From an uncultured Muribaculaceae bacterium (GTDB taxonomy: Bacteria; Bacteroidota; Bacteroidia; Bacteroidales; Muribaculaceae), in the NCBI GenBank assembly GCA_910589095.1, contig CAJUSN010000040.1, positions 1 through 16,520 of the forward strand: a stretch of DNA of 16,520 nt, in the 5' to 3' direction. The position numbers were made by a program, and so were the translations under genes. A model generated the notes under the pieces. The model saw only the letters and a list, made by a program, of their open reading frames with translations, did not search any database and was not told the origin of the DNA. Positions 15,269 through 16,520 of the stretch are shown here, piece after piece. Every line of letters begins with the position of its first letter. Positions within the stretch are counted from its first letter, which is position 1.

Positions 15269-16520
15269 ATGAAATCACCATTACCTCTCATCCTGCTCGC
15301 TTTCACACTCTCGGCGGCCGCTCAATCCAAAATATCTCCGGCCGGCCGCCTGATCCTTGAGCAGTATCATCTTGATGTCACCAACGGCCTTGATACAGAC
15401 AGCGATCCTCTGAAACCACTGTCAACCCGAACATCTTCCGAGACAGTAGGCGCGCTCGTAAGTCTCGCACAAGGATTCTCGGCCAATGACCTCACCGACC
15501 GCGGTTTTGAAGTTACTTCCGACCTTGGATCCATCGCCCTCCTCAACGTCCCGCTTGATCGCATAGAAGAGCTGGCCGCACTCGACGAAGTGGTGAGCGT
15601 ATCATTCGGCGAGACAGTTAAAGCGTCCATGGATCTGGCTCGCCCAGCATCAAATGTCACCCCGGTCCAAGACGGCTTCTCCTACAACGGGGCGACAGTA
15701 AGTTTTGACGGGACCGGTATAGTTGTCGGGATGATGGACAATGGCCTTGACGCGAACCACATCAACTTCAAAAACGACACCGGCCGTTCACGTATCCAAC
15801 GCCTGTTTCACATGACCGGCGATGATGGCACCTTTCGCACTTACAATCCAATGACCATATCCGCTTTCCGCACTGACAACGAAAGTTCTGGTCACGCTAC
15901 CCATGTGGCAGGCATCATGGGCGGTGGCTACAAAGGTCCCGGAACCTACATCACCATGTCTTCGCCAACCGGCGGTTCAATGCCCAATGTGGTGCGCGAC
16001 GGCGGGAACGTTCCCTACTATGGCGTGGCAACCCAAGGCGACCTCGTGCTCGCCTGCGGATCCCTTACACATGCCAATATTATACAAGGTGTAACCAACA
16101 TCATAGAATATGCCGAACAGCAGGGACAGCCGGCAGTGGTGAACCTCTCGCTGGGTAGCACCTATGGGCCTCACGACGGAACCGACAATTACACACGTGC
16201 GCTCTCCGAGCTTGGGAAACGCGGAATAATCTGCATGGCTGCCGGCAACGATGGCGACGTCAATATGTCACTCTCCCGCACTTTCACCGCCTCGAACTCT
16301 TCTTTAAAAACAGCTATAGAAAATAACACAGCAAGTGGAATTGTGGATATATGGGGTAGCGACAGCAATCCCATGACTGTTACTTGGGGTGTATATAACA
16401 CTGCAACCGCAACCCTCTCCGAAATAATAAAAGTGACCAATGCGGGTGAAACATTCACAACAGCCGGAAATTCCGACTTCTCAAATTATTTCAATGGGTC
16501 CATAACCGTCACTTCCAATG
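15269..16520 (+). CDS. Secreted subtilisin-like serine protease (family S8), right operon, cut off by window edge
   Basis: The first 417 codons of a paralogue of the left protease (980-3220), open to the window end. I chose ATG at 15269 because it gives a proper signal peptide (residues 1-18, cleavage after AAA) followed by QSKISPAGRL, matching QNKINPAGRL of the left copy. An I9-like propeptide spans about 59-115. Catalytic residues visible are Asp157 in MMDNG (Asn where the left copy and most S8 enzymes have Thr or Ser), His209 in HATHVAGI and the oxyanion Asn327 in AAGNDG. The catalytic Ser, expected some 270 residues after that Asn, is beyond the window. The insert following the Asn is again present but diverged in sequence from the left copy. 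Its likely role is to feed peptides to the right-hand SusCD system. Confidence 0.92.
   Translation, partial: MKSPLPLILLAFTLSAAAQSKISPAGRLILEQYHLDVTNGLDTDSDPLKPLSTRTSSETVGALVSLAQGFSANDLTDRGFEVTSDLGSIALLNVPLDRIEELAALDEVVSVSFGETVKASMDLARPASNVTPVQDGFSYNGATVSFDGTGIVVGMMDNGLDANHINFKNDTGRSRIQRLFHMTGDDGTFRTYNPMTISAFRTDNESSGHATHVAGIMGGGYKGPGTYITMSSPTGGSMPNVVRDGGNVPYYGVATQGDLVLACGSLTHANIIQGVTNIIEYAEQQGQPAVVNLSLGSTYGPHDGTDNYTRALSELGKRGIICMAAGNDGDVNMSLSRTFTASNSSLKTAIENNTASGIVDIWGSDSNPMTVTWGVYNTATATLSEIIKVTNAGETFTTAGNSDFSNYFNGSITVTSN

Noticed and set aside
1..16520. tRNA, rRNA, CRISPR array, transposase or recombinase genes.
   Set aside because: None recognised on either strand; if a DNA invertase acts on the repeat, it is encoded outside this window.

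Overview
The window looks like a chromosomal segment from a gut Bacteroidales bacterium, most likely Muribaculaceae or a relative. This is inferred from SusC/SusD pairs, lipoproteins with Cys-Ser-Asp-Asp or Cys-Asp after the lipobox, a type IX-like C-terminal sorting domain, and promoters of the Bacteroidota TTTG / TAnnTTTG type. The species cannot be named from sequence reading alone.

Layout. Positions 1-819 (minus) hold most of prs, the PRPP synthase gene, with its own promoter. A strong intrinsic terminator at 903-942 separates it from a four-gene minus-strand operon (8928 to 980): SusC-like TonB-dependent transporter, SusD-like lipoprotein, Calx-beta lipoprotein, secreted subtilisin-like (S8) protease. 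A paralogous operon with the same gene order runs the other way on the plus strand (9591 to beyond 16520). The two operons face away from each other across a 662-bp intergenic region. There is no glycosidase, sigma/anti-sigma pair or hybrid two-component sensor. With a secreted protease as the only enzyme, the loci look like protein/peptide acquisition systems (compare RagAB oligopeptide import in Porphyromonas) rather than glycan loci.

The main discovery candidate is the region between the operons. The two susC genes are diverged over most of their length. However, their 5' leaders, start codons and first ~30 codons form an inverted repeat of 215 bp per arm (8840-9054 and 9465-9679), with 8 mismatches, no gaps, and an uninterrupted identical stretch of 139 bp. 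The arms enclose a unique 410-bp segment. One consensus-like Bacteroidota promoter (GTTG/TTGG, 19-20 bp, TAATTTTG) sits in that segment at its left end and fires into the left operon. The equivalent place at the right end has no such promoter. This is the architecture of an invertible promoter: flipping 9055-9464 would switch transcription from the left transporter/protease set to the right one while leaving the mRNA leader and signal peptide unchanged. In the orientation given, the left operon would be ON and the right OFF. The right susC also carries an in-frame amber stop at codon 835, as might be tolerated in a silent copy. No recombinase gene lies in the window.

The two operons also share a structural detail. 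Each has a long hairpin in the ~110-bp gap between the lipoprotein and protease genes, and the two hairpins pair different segments of homologous sequence.
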